Below are positions 63,988 to 64,000 of a DNA stretch of 64,000 nt, piece after piece (position 1 is the stretch's first letter; every line of letters starts with the position of its first letter). This DNA comes from CAWEYO01 sp963813315. Lineage in GTDB: Bacteria; Pseudomonadota; Alphaproteobacteria; Rhizobiales; Rhizobiaceae. The stretch covers positions 32,531 through 96,530 of the forward strand of contig CAWEYO010000010.1 of assembly GCA_963813315.1 (NCBI GenBank). Direction: 5' to 3'. The notes under the pieces are model-generated. The model saw only the letters and a program-made list of their open reading frames with translations. It was not told the origin of the DNA and did not search any database. Both the position numbers and the translations under genes were made by a program.

Positions 63988-64000
63988 GTAGGTATACAGT

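Overview
The window looks like a chromosomal segment of an alphaproteobacterium of the order Hyphomicrobiales (Rhizobiales), most likely Phyllobacteriaceae and Mesorhizobium-like. This rests on the gene order murJ-glnD-mutS-malic enzyme, ffs-dnaX-ybaB-recR, def-fmt-truA-dapE-dapD and rpmH-rnpA-yidC-engB, on high GC, and on several families of intergenic palindromic repeats. It is an inference from remembered gene order and protein similarity; no search was run.

Layout. 1-9.5 kb: murJ (partial), glnD, pcm, mutS, malic enzyme. 9.8-12.1 kb: a coupled MarR regulator and NlpC/P60 hydrolase, and a 2-hydroxyacid dehydrogenase. 12.1-20.9 kb: a yej-type peptide/microcin C ABC transporter (yejF, yejE, yejB, yejA plus a second yejA copy). 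A VapBC toxin-antitoxin pair sits inside the operon and three CTAG-bounded palindromes lie between the two yejA genes. 21-24.5 kb: cytochrome c, kdsB, pheA, nudC. 24.6-31.1 kb: HIT protein, a 4 x 100 bp tandem repeat, SRP RNA, dnaX, ybaB, a SleB-type lipoprotein, recR, an MltB-type transglycosylase. 31-38.4 kb: LLM monooxygenase, DUF6481, a Gdx/SugE exporter with a guanidine-II (mini-ykkC) riboswitch, a 38-residue Lys/Ala protein, rmuC, def, fmt, GNAT, truA. 38.5-46.7 kb: dapE, dapD, LOG protein, HAD nucleotidase, diguanylate cyclase, EamA transporter, argB. 46.8-49.4 kb: ECF sigma/anti-sigma/fasciclin/MsrB group. 49.5-57.5 kb: engB, an acetyltransferase, yidC, rnpA, rpmH, TVP38 protein, FAD oxidoreductase, orphan histidine kinase. 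57.8-64 kb: tRNA-Arg followed by an accessory region with IS256 remnants, broken DUF2924/DUF3489 genes, a broken YihY gene, small ORFs and a PAS histidine kinase/response regulator pair.

Two themes stand out. First, many genes, including core ones (mutS twice, kdsB, the second yejA, an LLM oxidoreductase, an FAD oxidoreductase, a kinase and its regulator), carry single-base frame breaks. Most are one extra base at a short homopolymer, and correcting them restores a length divisible by three in each case computed. That suggests insertion-biased sequencing error, or real indel accumulation in a mismatch-repair-defective lineage, since mutS itself is hit. Second, intergenic palindromes with CTAG or TAGAGC termini repeatedly supply the TAG stop codon of the neighbouring gene.

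No CRISPR array, prophage or complete novel defence system was found.
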